64,000 bases of DNA, from positions 503,178 through 567,177 of the forward strand of contig OY741271.1 of the NCBI GenBank assembly GCA_963514095.1, in the 5' to 3' direction. The position numbers and the translations under genes were made by a program. The notes below the pieces were generated by a model. The model saw nothing but the letters and a program-made list of their open reading frames with translations, was not told the DNA's origin and did no database searches. The DNA is from Eutrigla gurnardus. Lineage: Eukaryota; Chordata; Actinopteri; Perciformes; Triglidae. The stretch's first letter is position 1. Each line of letters opens with the position of its first letter. Below are positions 11,211 to 21,424 of the stretch, in pieces.

Positions 11211-12087
11211 GAGCTGTCCACACGGAAACGGCGCTTTTGGTGCCTGTAAACGCATTTTTTTTTAAACAAGGTCCCAGGGTGAAAAAGAAAAAAAAACGCT
11301 GCCCCTCCTGTTCGTGTTCATGTAGACAGCAAATACGCATACGATGATGTCATCGCCCCACCCCTCGACCCTCTAGCCTGACTTCTTATCCCCGCGATGT
11401 CTCATAACAACAATGGCGGCCTACGTGCAGCAGCAGATATTCTGCTCCTTTGTATGACGCATATTAGGGCCACTGTATAAAAAAAAAACGATACTAACAA
11501 CCGCTAGCTAACAATTTTTCTAATTAATCCATCACAACCTCTGACAACGCCGCATTAAGGTCCTTAGGATAAGGGCTGTTGATGGTTATTGTTGATTTTA
11601 TTCATATGAGGACAAATTGTCATCTTATGGGTTTTTATTGATTGGGTGGTCAGGTGGATAGTAGCCAAAGCTTTCACTTGTTGTCATAGCAATGGCAAAC
11701 ATCCGGTCAAGCAATGTTTGCTTTAATTAACGAGCAAATTTGCTACTTTTAATACATTTGCGACTATTTTCTCTGAATATTATGCACCTCTCTCGGCTTC
11801 ATTACAGTGGCCCTAATACGCCGTCGTACCACTGCCACTACGCTGAGCTAAAAAGGATTACAGACAGCTTGTATACAGCGCAAGCTTTATGCACATGCTC
11901 CGTCTCTTCTCTTACGTTTTTTTGGTGTATTTTTGTAGCAGAAACAGCGCCACATATAGGCCTGGAATATGTACTACAGCGTGCTGAGTCGTTTACAATG
12001 GATTCGTGTGGACGCATATTTTCTTTAAACGACACCAAGGAAAACCAGAGAAAAAAAGATTGTTTTCGTACATGTGGACGGCTTCTA
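11211..12087. mobile_element. non-autonomous DNA element in gypsy LTR (GCTGTCCACACGG ends)
   Basis: The left end GAGCTGTCCACACGGAAAC and right end GTACATGTGGACGGCTTC form imperfect inverted repeats, and gypsy LTR sequence resumes after it. The 0.88-kb interior contains no recognised transposase; open frames such as 11740-12123 show no motif. Superfamily and exact target duplication not settled. Confidence 0.6.
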
Positions 12088-12434
12088 AATTACCTGATTG
12101 ATCACCCCCCAGTAAATGTGTGAGGGTATATAAGCAGGTTTTTACTGACCTTCAGTGGGGCACTATTTTCGGTTGATGCAGGCACTCTTTCACATGGGCA
12201 CTTTGATTATTCTTCCTTTGTCTAATTGTTTCCCCTCATCCTCCCTTTGTTTCTTTATAGTCTCATATCTAACATAAAGACATATTCACTGCACCCCTCA
12301 CACACAAAAAATATCTTGCATTGAAACATATTACTTCCGAGACATTTGTTTTACTTTGTTTGTCTCGATCTCAATAAATTACATTTTAGATTTAAAATTT
12401 GATTCTGTTTGTTGTCCCGTAATTATTATTATCC

Positions 12435-12581
12435 ACAAATAATAAAGACAGAAGTAGGGTAATTTTCTCATAGACTTCTATACAATCAGAGGAGTCACCC
12501 CCTGGTGGCCAGCAGAGAAAATGCAGCTTTCAGGACCTCCAGAATAGCTTCAACTCTCAGAACCGGAGGTTGTTGGCTGCC
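12435..12581. other. unassigned repeat stretch
   Basis: Contains the fish dispersed-repeat phrase ATAGACTTCTATACAATCAG followed by CCCCCTGGTGGCC. I have seen this wording in many fish repeats but cannot name the family. Confidence 0.35.
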
Positions 12582-12630
12582 AGAGGCCTGTACTAGGAAG
12601 CAGGATTTGGGTTTAGCAAGGTAACTTTAA

Positions 12631-13326
12631 GTCCCAGTCTGCAACATGTTTTTGATCATATTCACTGAAGCCGACACTATGCTCCGATAGAACAACCGAT
12701 AGAAAAAAAAGCACGCCTCTAAAGGCGGGTCCACACCGGACCGAAAATCAGCGTCTTTGAGAGAGTCGGCGTCCGTGACATGAGTCTCCTTGGTGTGGTC
12801 GCTCGAATCGGCCCACGTCGGCATTCATTTCAGCCGATTCAAATGTGTAATCCGCCATTCGAGTCAGCCATATTAAGTAGCCCGACTTAATTTACCGACG
12901 CGAGTCGGGCAGTCGGTGCGGTGTGGACCCGCCTTAAGATCCTGTCCAATGAGCACGCAGGGCTGTGTTTGTGCACACACAGAGCCCCTCCCCCCTCGGG
13001 TCGTTCCACTATCACAGGAGGGAGGCGGAGGGAAGTAGCAACAAGCTCCCAATTCCTCATTAAAAACCGAAACGAGGAGGTCCAAAACAACCAAGGAAAA
13101 GAAAACACCTTGTTGAAAATAAGGAAAAAAAAGAAAGCGACGGTGCCCGTGATAAAACGAGAGTCAACATCCGACCCGCATTTCAAAGGTGGCGTGATCT
13201 AAGGGATTTCAAAGGGCACAAAGTCGAGGGGAAGGAGCTCGGTGGTCGTGGGGGAGGAGCGTGAGAGTTGTAAACATTCAAAATCTGACAGAGTACCCTC
13301 GATCCGCCGGACTTGCCGACTGGGAC
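12631..13326. mobile_element. TTTAA-flanked DNA element nested in Harbinger copy 1
   Basis: The inverted ends GTCCCAGTC (12631-12639) and GACTGGGAC (13318-13326) are perfect. TTTAA flanks both sides (12626-12630 and 13327-13331). Removing it rejoins the Harbinger left end (gtaactttaa...tcgttaaccctgg). It contains its own nested MITE at 12723-12934. No transposase recognised. Confidence 0.75.
12723..12934. mobile_element. 212-bp MITE with TAA target duplication
   Basis: Ends AGGCGGGTCCACACCG and CGGTGTGGACCCGCCT (one-base slippage aside) with TAA on both sides (12720-12722 and 12935-12937), as expected for a PIF-Harbinger-mobilised MITE. Confidence 0.8.
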
Positions 13327-13435
13327 TTTAATCGTTAACCCTGGTTTTTCCGTCCTACAACGCCGGTTCACTTCTTACCGGGGTAGATCGCCATGGTAAC
13401 TTACACTGCAAAGCTAACCTGGTCCGAAGCAGGTT

Positions 13436-13678
13436 ATGTTCCTGATAAGAGATCAACGTAAAGAAATACACCTCCTACTGACCAATCAGCTCTCTTGGTG
13501 CACAGATTTAAAAAAAAAGCTCAGTGAATCGTGGATTGGTTCTCTTAGGAGAACTAAAGTGTTCAGAGACTGGCAAAAACCCTTTCGTCTCCCTGACGAT
13601 GTTTTATATGAGAGATACAGATTCTCATCGGAGGGAATGACGTATCTGTGTCAGTGTACAGCCTACTTACCACTTTGA
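13436..13678 (+). pseudogene. Harbinger (HARBI1-type) transposase, N-terminal fragment
   Basis: The block RTKVFRDWQKPFRLPDDVLYERYRFSSEGMTYLCQ matches the start of vertebrate Harbinger transposases (RVFRDR.DPL...PDEYLYERYRFS.EGI.YLC). The open frame covers 80 codons, ends after CTAYLPL and has no DDE core. It represents a truncated first exon inside a non-autonomous element. Confidence 0.75.
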
Positions 13679-13824
13679 ATTATGTTTTTATATTTATTTT
13701 AATTATTTATTTGCTCCCAAGTCCGTTTTACACCACCGGGATTGCAGCTGAAAGAATGAGGCTGATATTGTCATACACCACGTCATAAGAATACATCTAA
13801 GCAACACATTTATTTTTTTAACGT

Positions 13825-13987
13825 TATTTTTTGGCCTTTTATTGTGGGAGGACAGCGTGAGAGTTAAAGTGATGAGAGAGAGAGGGACGACATGCTTCAA
13901 AAGAAGGCCACAGGGCGGATTCAAACCCAGGACCGCTGCAGGGAGCCTCGGTACATGGGGCGGTAACTCTACCACTAAGCTGTCAGC
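13825..13987 (-). mobile_element. tRNA-derived SINE
   Basis: On the minus strand it starts GCTGACAGCTTAGTGGTAGAG. The A-box-like CTTAGTGGTAGA lies near 13966-13979 and the B box GGTTTGAATCC at 13927-13917. A 100-bp body follows, ending CCTCCCACAATAAAAGGC and an A-rich stretch. The two internal Pol III boxes and spacing of about 50 bp support a tRNA head. Confidence 0.75.
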
Positions 13988-14457
13988 ACAGTTAACATGT
14001 TAGTTCAATCAGTCAGATCTAGTAGTTCCCTTATGATGGGGCAGTCTTATTATACGACTATGAATACTATTAATACGACTTACACATTCACACAGTCGGC
14101 GAGTTTTTGCCAGCTGTCCTTCCTGCATTTTGCAGATGAAACTGTTGCTTTTTGTCTGTATTATGTGTTTTACTTCTTCGTATTTCTGTAAGATTATGGT
14201 TCGCTCCTCGTACGTGAAATATGCCGCTGCGCTGCCATAGACTGATCCACGTTTGTGATTGGTCAGATGCTGCAAACGCCACCTCTTTCATGTCCATGCG
14301 CTCATAGCTCGACAGGGAAACCCTGGTTGATTTAACAAGTTGATAACCAGCTACTTGTGACCGCTTATCTCTGATTGCCTTTGTTAGGGTTACTTAAGCT
14401 GGATAACTGGAAGATACCCTGGTATGTTGAACTCGCTGAGTAGTATAGGCCTCTGGT

Positions 14458-14797
14458 CTATAATTATTATCATTTTTATTATTAATATATTACACACCTG
14501 GTTTAATCATCAACCAGTTATTTTAATTAAGCTTATTGAAGCCGTTTTAACTAAAACAAGAAAATAAATTATTTGACAATGACTTCTGGTCTGGGATTAT
14601 AAGATCCTGGAAGATGTTCAGACCAGGCTGTATAAAATGTGAAATAATGACCAACACTTTTATATAATATATTTTGTGTCATCAAAGTAAAGTGACATGC
14701 CAAGCGCTGCCCATTTGTATTTCTACCATTTAAAGCCCTCACAGCCTCTCACAATCAACCATCTATCAGGTGACGTCAGTTAAGTCTCTGAGGGTTC
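14458..14797. repeat. duplicated segment, copy 1
   Basis: About 340 bp nearly identical to 36389-36740 (starting ATATTACACACCTGGTTTAA, ending GTCTCTGAGGGTTCAGG), in the same orientation. The copies differ by scattered substitutions. Together with 13614-13847 versus 36173-36386 it forms one duplicated block. Confidence 0.85.
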
Positions 14798-14875
14798 AGG
14801 TATGTTAAACTCTCTTCATAGTATTGGCCTCTGGAACCAATAATGAATAATAACAATAATAATAATGAATCGCAC

Positions 14876-15043
14876 CTAGGTCAGTGCTTGGGCTCGCAAG
14901 CAGCTGCTTGAATTTGTCCAGCCGGCCCTTCTCCCGCACCGTCATGGGTGGTGCCCCCGATGCGTTCTGGTCCGACATGCGAGCCACCAGTGGGATGATG
15001 GGACGGACTGGGAGAGACTGCTGCTTCTGCAGTGTGGACTGAA
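14876..15043 (-). CDS. tbc1d22b: tbc1d22b exon 5
   Basis: 168 nt coding (V)QSTLQKQQSLPVRPIIPLVA, then RMSDQNASGAPPMTVREKGR and LDKFKQLLASPSTDL plus one base of Glu. The block IPLVARMSDQNASGAPPMTVREK is diagnostic of the B paralogue. The acceptor ctacag (15044-15049) and donor gtgcg (14875) are usable, and phase 2 in and phase 1 out match exons 4 and 6. It is a linker in front of the GAP domain and contains a conserved basic, probably helical stretch. An L2 LINE tail ends about 30 bp upstream of the acceptor. Confidence 0.95.
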
Positions 15044-15070
15044 CTGTAGAGTGCCAAACAAGATATAACA

Positions 15071-15830
15071 GAAAATCTACATTTACATTTAGGGCATTTT
15101 TCCAAAGTGACTTACAATACAGTACATTTGTCAAAAGAAAGAAACCACAACATATCATTGCCAATAAAGGGCGAGAAAAAACAAACAAGTGTTAGTTCCT
15201 CGTCTGAGTAAAGTAGTAGCTGTTCAGCAAACATACCTTAAGAACAACAGTGCTATCATCAAAGTGCTATAGGTAAGAACATAGAAGTGCTTTTTTGGGG
15301 TGGTGTTAGTGGGTCATGCTATGCAGAGTCGAGGTGAAGTCTGAACAGGTGAGTCTTGAGTCTTTTTCGGAAGATGGCTAGTGACTCTGCTGTCCTGACA
15401 TTGGTTGGGAGTTCGTTCCACCACTGAGGCGCCAGAACAGAGAGGAGTCGGGACTTTGCTGAGCGACATCTGTTTGATTTCAGCGATGGTGGTACCAGCC
15501 GGCCAGCTGAAGTAGAGGAGCGAAGTACTCGCTCCGGGCCATGTGGTTTGACCAGTGTTTGAAGGTAGATGGGTGCCATTGATGGCCTTGAAGGCCAGTG
15601 CCATCGTTTTGAATTGGATGCATGCTGCAACAGGGAGCCAGTGGAGGTCACGGAGGAGGGGGGTCACATGGGAGAATTTGGGTAGATTGAAGACAAGGCG
15701 TGCTGCAGCGTTCTGGATACGCTGCAATGGTCTAGTTGCCGAGGCCGGGAGTCCAGCCAGGAGAGTTGGACGACGCTTCTGAATCCTCAAGTTCAGCATT
15801 TTGTCCGTCGCTAACTTGGATTTTTGCAAC
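15071..15830 (-). pseudogene. L2-clade LINE, 3-prime end
   Basis: On the minus strand two overlapping frames give the ORF2 C-terminus: LLAGLPASATRPLQRIQNAA, ARLVFNLPKFSHVTPLLRDL, then after a frame change STSAGRLVPPSL and LAPQWWNELPTNVRTAESL, ending FRLHLDSA near 15319. The 3-prime tail (TGTATTGTAAGTCACTTTGG, then ATGTAAATGTA) is typical of L2-like elements, which end in short tandem repeats. It is 5-prime truncated and frameshifted, and lies in intron 4 of tbc1d22b. Confidence 0.88.
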
Positions 15831-16762
15831 CAGTGAAGGGAGTGACCATATTTGGACTGTGCAGGAGCGACGGGGGGATCTTATGAACACAATTGGCACC
15901 CCAAGCAGCAACCTTACTGGATCTGGATCCATCTGGATTCTGGTGTGAAGCTGCTAACAAAGTTAGCTTCATAATTTGGTGCACACAACAATTAGGGGAC
16001 CATTAGGAGATATGCTGCCAAAAAAGATACTTTCTGAATGGAATTCATTGTCATCCATGTTTCAATTGTAATCCCTTCACAAATGTAAAAGGAACAGCTC
16101 TTATTATCTTATTTTAACAGAGAAAAGTGTTTTGGATGTTTGGGGAAACCACCAGAGCTGGAACCATTCTCGAGTAAACATGGTGTACTGATCCATTTAA
16201 TAGGTTTTAAATGGAGACGGACCAACCACTACCTTTACCTTTCCTTTTTTTTTTTTTTACAATATTCTTTAGTTAAGTATTCCTTCCACTTACATCCTGG
16301 ATCAACATCCTGCCTCAGTTTATATAGGTGCAGGTGGAAACTGCACAAAACCACAAACAAACAGGATGTCAGTATATATCAAACACTTTAATTACACCTT
16401 TTGCACAAAAACCTGTGAGACAGACAGCTGGCGTGACAGACGGGGCTTGTGTCATACACTAATATGTTCCTCTCTATGCACGTCACTTTAAAAATATGTG
16501 CAGTTTAAGGTGATTAATTTTGTATGAAATCATGTCTTATATTCTTATACTGTTATTCTTCTCATCGTCAACATGTTGACATGTCTGATTGTCTACATGC
16601 CGATGTGTTGCCGCGGCTGATTTAATGCGGCTGATTTAATGCTACGCGGCTGATTTAATGCTAGGCACCTCATCTGTAGAGGTCAATGGCAAATGACAAA
16701 GTCTGGACAAAATCTTGGACTATCAACCACCTGAGAAGCTGCTCGGCATGTTCCCCACATAC
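15831..16762. other. intron 4 remainder, nothing recognised
   Basis: A mostly AT-rich intron. A short local repeat GCGGCTGATTTAATGC occurs three times at 16613-16662. No transposon ends or coding sequence identified. Confidence 0.5.
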
Positions 16763-16931
16763 CTGAGGCCATGTTCAGGTCGCTGCTAGACTTCACAACA
16801 TTACCGTTGATATGCTCGCACTCTGCATCCTCCTCCGACACCTCCTGGAGATTTTGAGCTTCTGTCCCGGGAGATGCCGTTCTGTGTGACACCCTGGTGT
16901 CTGTGTCCCCGGTTTCATCCTGCTGCTGCTG
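16763..16931 (-). CDS. tbc1d22b: tbc1d22b exon 4
   Basis: 169 nt, phase 0 in and one base out. It codes QQQQDETGDTDTRVSHRTAS through EHINGNVVKSSSDLNMAS. This is the poorly conserved acidic linker; VKSSSD matches the KSSSD block in mammalian TBC1D22B. A CAG run directly after the acceptor (ctcag, 16932-16936) gives four Gln codons, with possible acceptor slippage. The donor gtatgt is at 16762. Intron 3 is only 87 bp. Confidence 0.9.
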
Positions 16932-17018
16932 CTGAGTGGAAACACATCACAACCTTTGACTCAAACCAACACAATGCACATTAACTGCTCAGAGATAAAC
17001 ACAAGGTCCTGTAGCCAC

Positions 17019-17208
17019 CTGGCACTGTGTGGATGTGGATTGGAGGCCTGGTGGTTGGGATGAAGTAGGGGTGGGGGTCCTGAGGAAATCTTCGTCCTCC
17101 TCTTCCTCGATGTCCCAAGCATCGTTAGTGCTGCAGGCAAACTCATGGAAGCTCGAGGCCTTTTTAGATCTGAGATTGTTGAACTTGAGCTTTGTGTCTT
17201 TAGGATAC
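17019..17208 (-). CDS. tbc1d22b: tbc1d22b exon 3
   Basis: 190 nt coding (T)YPKDTKLKFNNLRSKKASSF, HEFACSTNDAWDIEEEEDED and FLRTPTPTSSQPP onward. KKASSFHEFA.NT.DAWD is a signature of TBC1D22 N-termini. An acidic run (EEEEDED) follows the AWDI motif. The acceptor ctgcag (17209-17214) and donor gtggct (17018) are canonical; phase 2 in, phase 0 out. Confidence 0.94.
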
Positions 17209-17219
17209 CTGCAGAGGTC

Positions 17220-17586
17220 AGATTGAGAGATCAAACAAAGGGAATAACTAAATGGTCTCACTCTCGGCAGCACTGGGAAGTAATATGCACAGAAATGTAC
17301 TAGATGATATCGACAAAAAGAACACACAATAACTAAACTACAAATCCAATAAAAAAGGACAAAGCACTTTGTTCCAACAGGTTGAACAATTTTAATGTCA
17401 ACATAGGGTCAAACTGGTACAGTACTGGTGCTACTGGTGCATGCAATCCACACATGTCAAAGTAATTGAAGCATGGATGAATGTGCTTCAAAGGTTATAA
17501 TGGGAAACACAAAATAATATGCACAAATAAAAGGCATCCGTGTGGATGATATGACGCCATGCAGTCCAGTTGGGTTTAGCACTTAC
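17220..17586. other. intron 2, nothing recognised
   Basis: 378-bp intron between exons 2 and 3 with no repeat or motif of note. Confidence 0.6.
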
Positions 17587-17643
17587 GTGCGACGCAATCG
17601 TGGGTCGAGAGGTGGATGTTGTGCTCCGTAAACTGGCTGTACA
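17587..17643 (-). CDS. tbc1d22b: tbc1d22b exon 2
   Basis: 57 nt coding (S)VQPVYGAQHPPLDPRLRR plus two bases of Thr. The motif PGS.QPVYGAQHPPLDP is the most conserved N-terminal block of TBC1D22A and B. Two AGs compete as acceptor: ctacag at 17644-17649 and tacag at 17637-17641. Only the upstream one keeps phase with exon 1 (AG|T gives Ser), so the exon starts at 17643. The donor is gtaagt. Confidence 0.95.
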
Positions 17644-17929
17644 CTGTAGAAAAGGACATGTGAACTGCTGTCACCAAGAAAACACACAGAGCCTCTCAGT
17701 TTCTGACCCTGGCTAAAGCTAAGAGTCAGCACATCTCACTGAAAGTCATTCAAAGGACAGTTAACACACGCATGACAACCACCACACACGCACCATTGAA
17801 ACCTTCAGGCCTTTCTAAACTAGGACACAAGTAATGCAAGTTCAACAGTAAAACTTCAGTTATAAGTGTTCTGCGATTTTTATATATATATATATATATG
17901 CATGTATATACATATACATATATATGTAT

Positions 17930-17961
<32 letters not shown>

Positions 17962-18292
17962 CGATGGGATGCAACGATACAGTTTTTAAAATAATTTTAA
18001 AAGTAAATGTACATATTTGAAATATGTACATATTTAAAACAAAGTCACAGATTTAAATAAAAAATATCTGTAGTTCAGTAGCCTATACATGACTTTCATA
18101 CACCTGGCTCTCGTGTAGTTTTAACCTCTTCTGGAAGTGTGAGCAGATGGTCTCCACTTAAACAACGCTGGCGCGTGTGTTCTCCCTGACAATCTGGAGT
18201 ACAGCACACATCACCCCCGTGCATCTCTGCACATCTGTTGTTGACTCCACACCTGGACAAGCAGGACGTTATTCTGTTATGTCATCATTCCT
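17644..18292. other. intron 1, 3-prime part, with TA and CA microsatellites
   Basis: Contains (TA)n and ATAC-rich repeats at 17880-17935 and a (AC)n run at 17933-17960. No coding sequence recognised; frames here are microsatellite-driven. Confidence 0.6.
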
Positions 18293-18404
18293 CCTGGCCT
18301 CAAATTGGGCTGCCTTCAGATCCATAAGAAATAAATGCACATTCTTAGTCAGAAAGAATAAATCTGACTATTACTTAAAATTGATCAAAGACCCCTATTC
18401 TGGC

Positions 18405-19919
18405 TAGGGTTGGGCATCGTTTGGATTTTACCGATTCCGATCCCGATCCTCTGTTTCGATTCCTGTTCTAAACGATTCTCGATTCTGATTCTTTGAGGTG
18501 CAGGTCAACAGGTCCAGTGTTGCCACAGTTACTTTGAAAAAGTAATCTGACTACTGACTACTGACTACTCCTTTAAAAAGTAACTTAGTTAAGTTACTGA
18601 CTACTTGATTTTAAAAGTAACTAAGTTAGATTACAAGTTACTTTATTAGTTACATTCAACAGCTGCCGACTACCGATTTTTGCCAATACTCACTTTATTG
18701 ACGTGCTTTTTAACAGTAACATCAACAATGTATCCACTGACATTTTAAGTTGCACTTGAAAACTATGTCCTGATAGAAAATACATGTTTTTATATAAAAA
18801 AATAAAGACAGTCTTTCTTGACTTCACTTAACTTAAATAATTGTTTGCATATTGTAATGGCAGTAACATCACGAATTAACATTTTATGAATATTGAACCA
18901 GCATTAGAGCAGCAAGGATTGGTTTTATGAAACAAATGAGCACAGTCCTCAAGTATGAGCGGCGTGATGATGAAGGGAGGGGGCGGGGCCAGCAAGCAGT
19001 GAGACATTTCTCCACTAAACACTCTCAAGAGAGACTCCGCTCGCATTTCAGCACAGACTGAGTTAGCAGGAGCTCCGTGAAATCGAGAACTCGTCTTATT
19101 TATTCACACGCTGCGCCTTTTCACCGTCACCGGGCGGGACCTGCTCTTTTAATGTGGTTGTGCCATGCTGTGACTCTAAATGTTTTTTCAAGTTTGACGT
19201 TGTATTCTTGAAAGTAGACAACACTTTGTTGTTAACACAGTGTACAACGAACCTTTATGTTGCCATCTTTTGCTGAGATGAAGTCGAAATAATGCTTGTA
19301 TTTCCAGCTGGAAAATGCGTATCTTTCCCCCTCCATTGTTTACGTTTCTGCCGGTATAGCCGACTACACGCTACCGTCCGTGAAGGTGTCGGCTAACCCA
19401 CATCACCCCCCTGAGACGCAAGAAAGCAGATCTTTTTTTTTTTACTGACAAAAATAGTAACGCGCCGTGTATTTGGATAAGTAACTTTAATCTGACTACT
19501 GGTTTGGCAATAGTAGTAATAGTTACTGAAAAAAGTAGTCCGACTACAGTAACGCGTTACTAAGTAGCGCGTAGTTTTCCACATATGTTGCACTGTGCAA
19601 ATCCATCATTGTTCAAATTAAAATTAAGCCAGACTTTCGAGCGGCGTCTTCTTCTGCCATCCATGTTGAGTGAGTGACGTTCTTCGTTCTATCGCGGAGT
19701 CTCCGCACGCCGGGCGGAGTAATACAAACAAAGTAGTACGAGTGGAGTAACAAACAAACTGGCGCAGAGTCTCCGCACGCAGGGCAGTGTAACAAACAAA
19801 CTAGTGCGGACGTTTAAGAACCAAAAAAAAAGGATCGCAATTCCAACAGCTTCTTAACTACGGAACCGGAGGTTAGGAACCGGTTCCTATTTGGAACCGG
19901 ATCTCGATGCCCAACCCTA
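18405..19919 (-). mobile_element. BED-finger hAT, copy 2 (inverted)
   Basis: TAGGGTTGGGCATCG starts at 18405 and CGATGCCCAACCCTA ends at 19919. The 8-bp target duplication ATTCTGGC is perfect (18397-18404, 19920-19927). It is the same family as 8415-9490 but 1515 bp and inverted: the BED exon start lies near 19337 on the minus strand. A 2-bp deletion in the Cys-x2-Cys region destroys the frame. Extra sequence rich in AAGTAACT-type words is present at 18520-18680. Confidence 0.92.
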
Positions 19920-20595
19920 ATTCTGGCCCAGCAAAATTCTGGAAGGTGGTAAAAACAAATAATAGTAGCTCTGCTGCTTCGGCCCCTATACCAGTTCAGG
20001 TTAAATTCGATGATTGTTTTATTAGCGATCAAACTGAGATCTGCTCTGGTTTTAATAGACATTTTAATGCTGCTGGCCATATTTTTAAAGAGGACACCTT
20101 TAGATCTTCTTCTCCTGTGAATAACCGGCTGCCTCTTGAGCAAGCTTATGTGTCTACCTCCAATGCTATTCCTCAGTTTTCTTTTAATGCTGTGTCCACA
20201 AGTACGGTACTTGATGCTCTCTTAACCATTGACCCCAAGAAATCCACTGGTAGAAGACCAGTGTATAACTCACATTTTTAATCTTTCTATGTCTTCCTGT
20301 ATTATTCCAAGAGTCTCGAAATCTGCTCGCGTCCTTCCCTTACATAAGTGGGGGAGAAAAGACTGACCCTAATAACTATAGGCGAATATCTAGTCTTGTT
20401 TGGCAAAAACGTTGGAATCCATTGTTTGCTAACTGAAAGATTTTCTTTCAAATAACTATTTTGTCTGTGCACTAATCTGGTTTTAGAGCTAACCATAACA
20501 CTATCTCTACCATCACACTGGTTACCAATAATATTGTCTCTGCCTTAGATAATAAGAAACACTGTGCTGCCCTTTTTATTGATCTTAGTAAAGCC

Positions 20596-21332
20596 CAGAG
20601 GTGACAAGTAACAAAGTACAAATACGTTGTTACTGTACTTAAGTAGATTTTTCAGGTATCTGTACTTTACTTGAGTATTTATTTTTCTGATTACTTTTAC
20701 TCCCTACATTTATACACAAAAATATGTACTTTCTACTCCTTACATCGTAAAAACAGACTTGTTACTTAAAAAAAAAAATTCCTCCACAGATGGCAACAAT
20801 ACATAAAAGCATACGTAAAAGACGTGACGAACTCGAGAGGGAAAGAGGGAGAAGAAGAGGGGGGGGAACAGGTTACAGCGGGAAGAAGTCGAATGAGTGA
20901 AGGTACGGTAGAGACAGTAGAGAACTTGCACTGTAGCAGCGACATGGAGGAAGGAAGCAAAGCGGGGTCCGGGAGTATTGCCGACGGCGACGCTTCAGAA
21001 GATTCAGAGAAGCAAGACATTCCCTGTCCATGGCCCTATTTAAAAGAGTTTATTCGTTGTTGTCAGCTCCAAAAAGGACTCATGGCGTATGCGCTGTGTC
21101 CTGTGTCAACCGAAAAAACACGAGCTGCTGGCGTTCAAAAATTAATTTTAAATTTTTACTTTTACTTTGAAAGTACATTTCGGAGCCTGTACTTTCTTAC
21201 TTTTACTTGAGTAAAGGAGTTGAATCAGTACTACTATTTTTACCAGAGTATTTTTTTACACATGTATCTGTACTTCTACAGTACAGATACATGTGTAAAA
21301 AGTACAGAATATGAGTACTTTTGCCACCTCTG
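20596..21332 (+). mobile_element. non-autonomous hAT (CAGAGGTG ends)
   Basis: The left end is CAGAGGTGACAAGTAACAAAG and the right end GAGTACTTTTGCCACCTCTG, with the perfect 8-bp target duplication GTAAAGCC (20588-20595, 21333-21340). It splits RT motif A of the L2 LINE between SKA and FDTVD. The 737-bp element keeps a degenerate N-terminal BED-like exon near 20824-21135. Confidence 0.93.
20824..21210 (+). pseudogene. degenerate hAT N-terminus with broken BED finger
   Basis: The open frame reads through SDMEEGSKAGSGSIADGDAS and PWPYLKEFIRCCQLQ. A one-base shift near 21095 then exposes the expected finger continuation RCVLCQPKKHELLAFKN in another frame. The Cys-x2-Cys pair is therefore intact but out of frame, and the His pair and the catalytic core are missing. 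Confidence 0.75.
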
Positions 21333-21424
21333 GTAAAGCCTTTGATACAGTCGACCATTCTTTATTGCTGGATAAATTGGCTAGCATTGGCCTTACTGGA
21401 AATGCTTGTAACAAGTTCTGTAAT

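Larger units (their letters stand above)
10128..12434 (+). mobile_element. Ty3/gypsy LTR retrotransposon remnant (RT/RNase H + 3-prime LTR)
   Basis: Begins abruptly inside the RT with YNIMPFGVRNAPTTFQRL and continues through a degraded YLDD box (DAYLNDVV near 10220), the connection and RNase H. A polypurine tract (AATGGGGGAGA) and an LTR starting TGTGGCAACC at 11138 follow. The LTR has a TATA-like GTATATAAGC near 12127 and a polyadenylation signal near 12372, and ends around 12434. It is interrupted at 11211-12087 by another element. Gag, protease, integrase and the 5-prime LTR are missing. Inserted in intron 5 of tbc1d22b. Confidence 0.85.
12582..14457 (+). mobile_element. PIF-Harbinger element, copy 1, with nested insertions
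   Basis: Ends AGAGGCCTGTACTA (12582-12595) and TAGTATAGGCCTCT (14441-14454) are near-perfect inverted repeats. The interior codes a Harbinger transposase N-terminus at 13436-13678. A 696-bp element (12631-13326) sits just inside the left end, and a tRNA-SINE lies at 13825-13987. A sequence resembling the right end (GGTATGTTAAACTC..GTATTGGCCTCTGG) recurs at 14798-14836, so the true right boundary could also be there. Part of this element is duplicated at 36173-36740. Confidence 0.7.

Noticed and set aside
17750..18031. Minus-strand 93-codon frame
   Set aside because: Driven by TA and CA microsatellites; low-complexity translation only.
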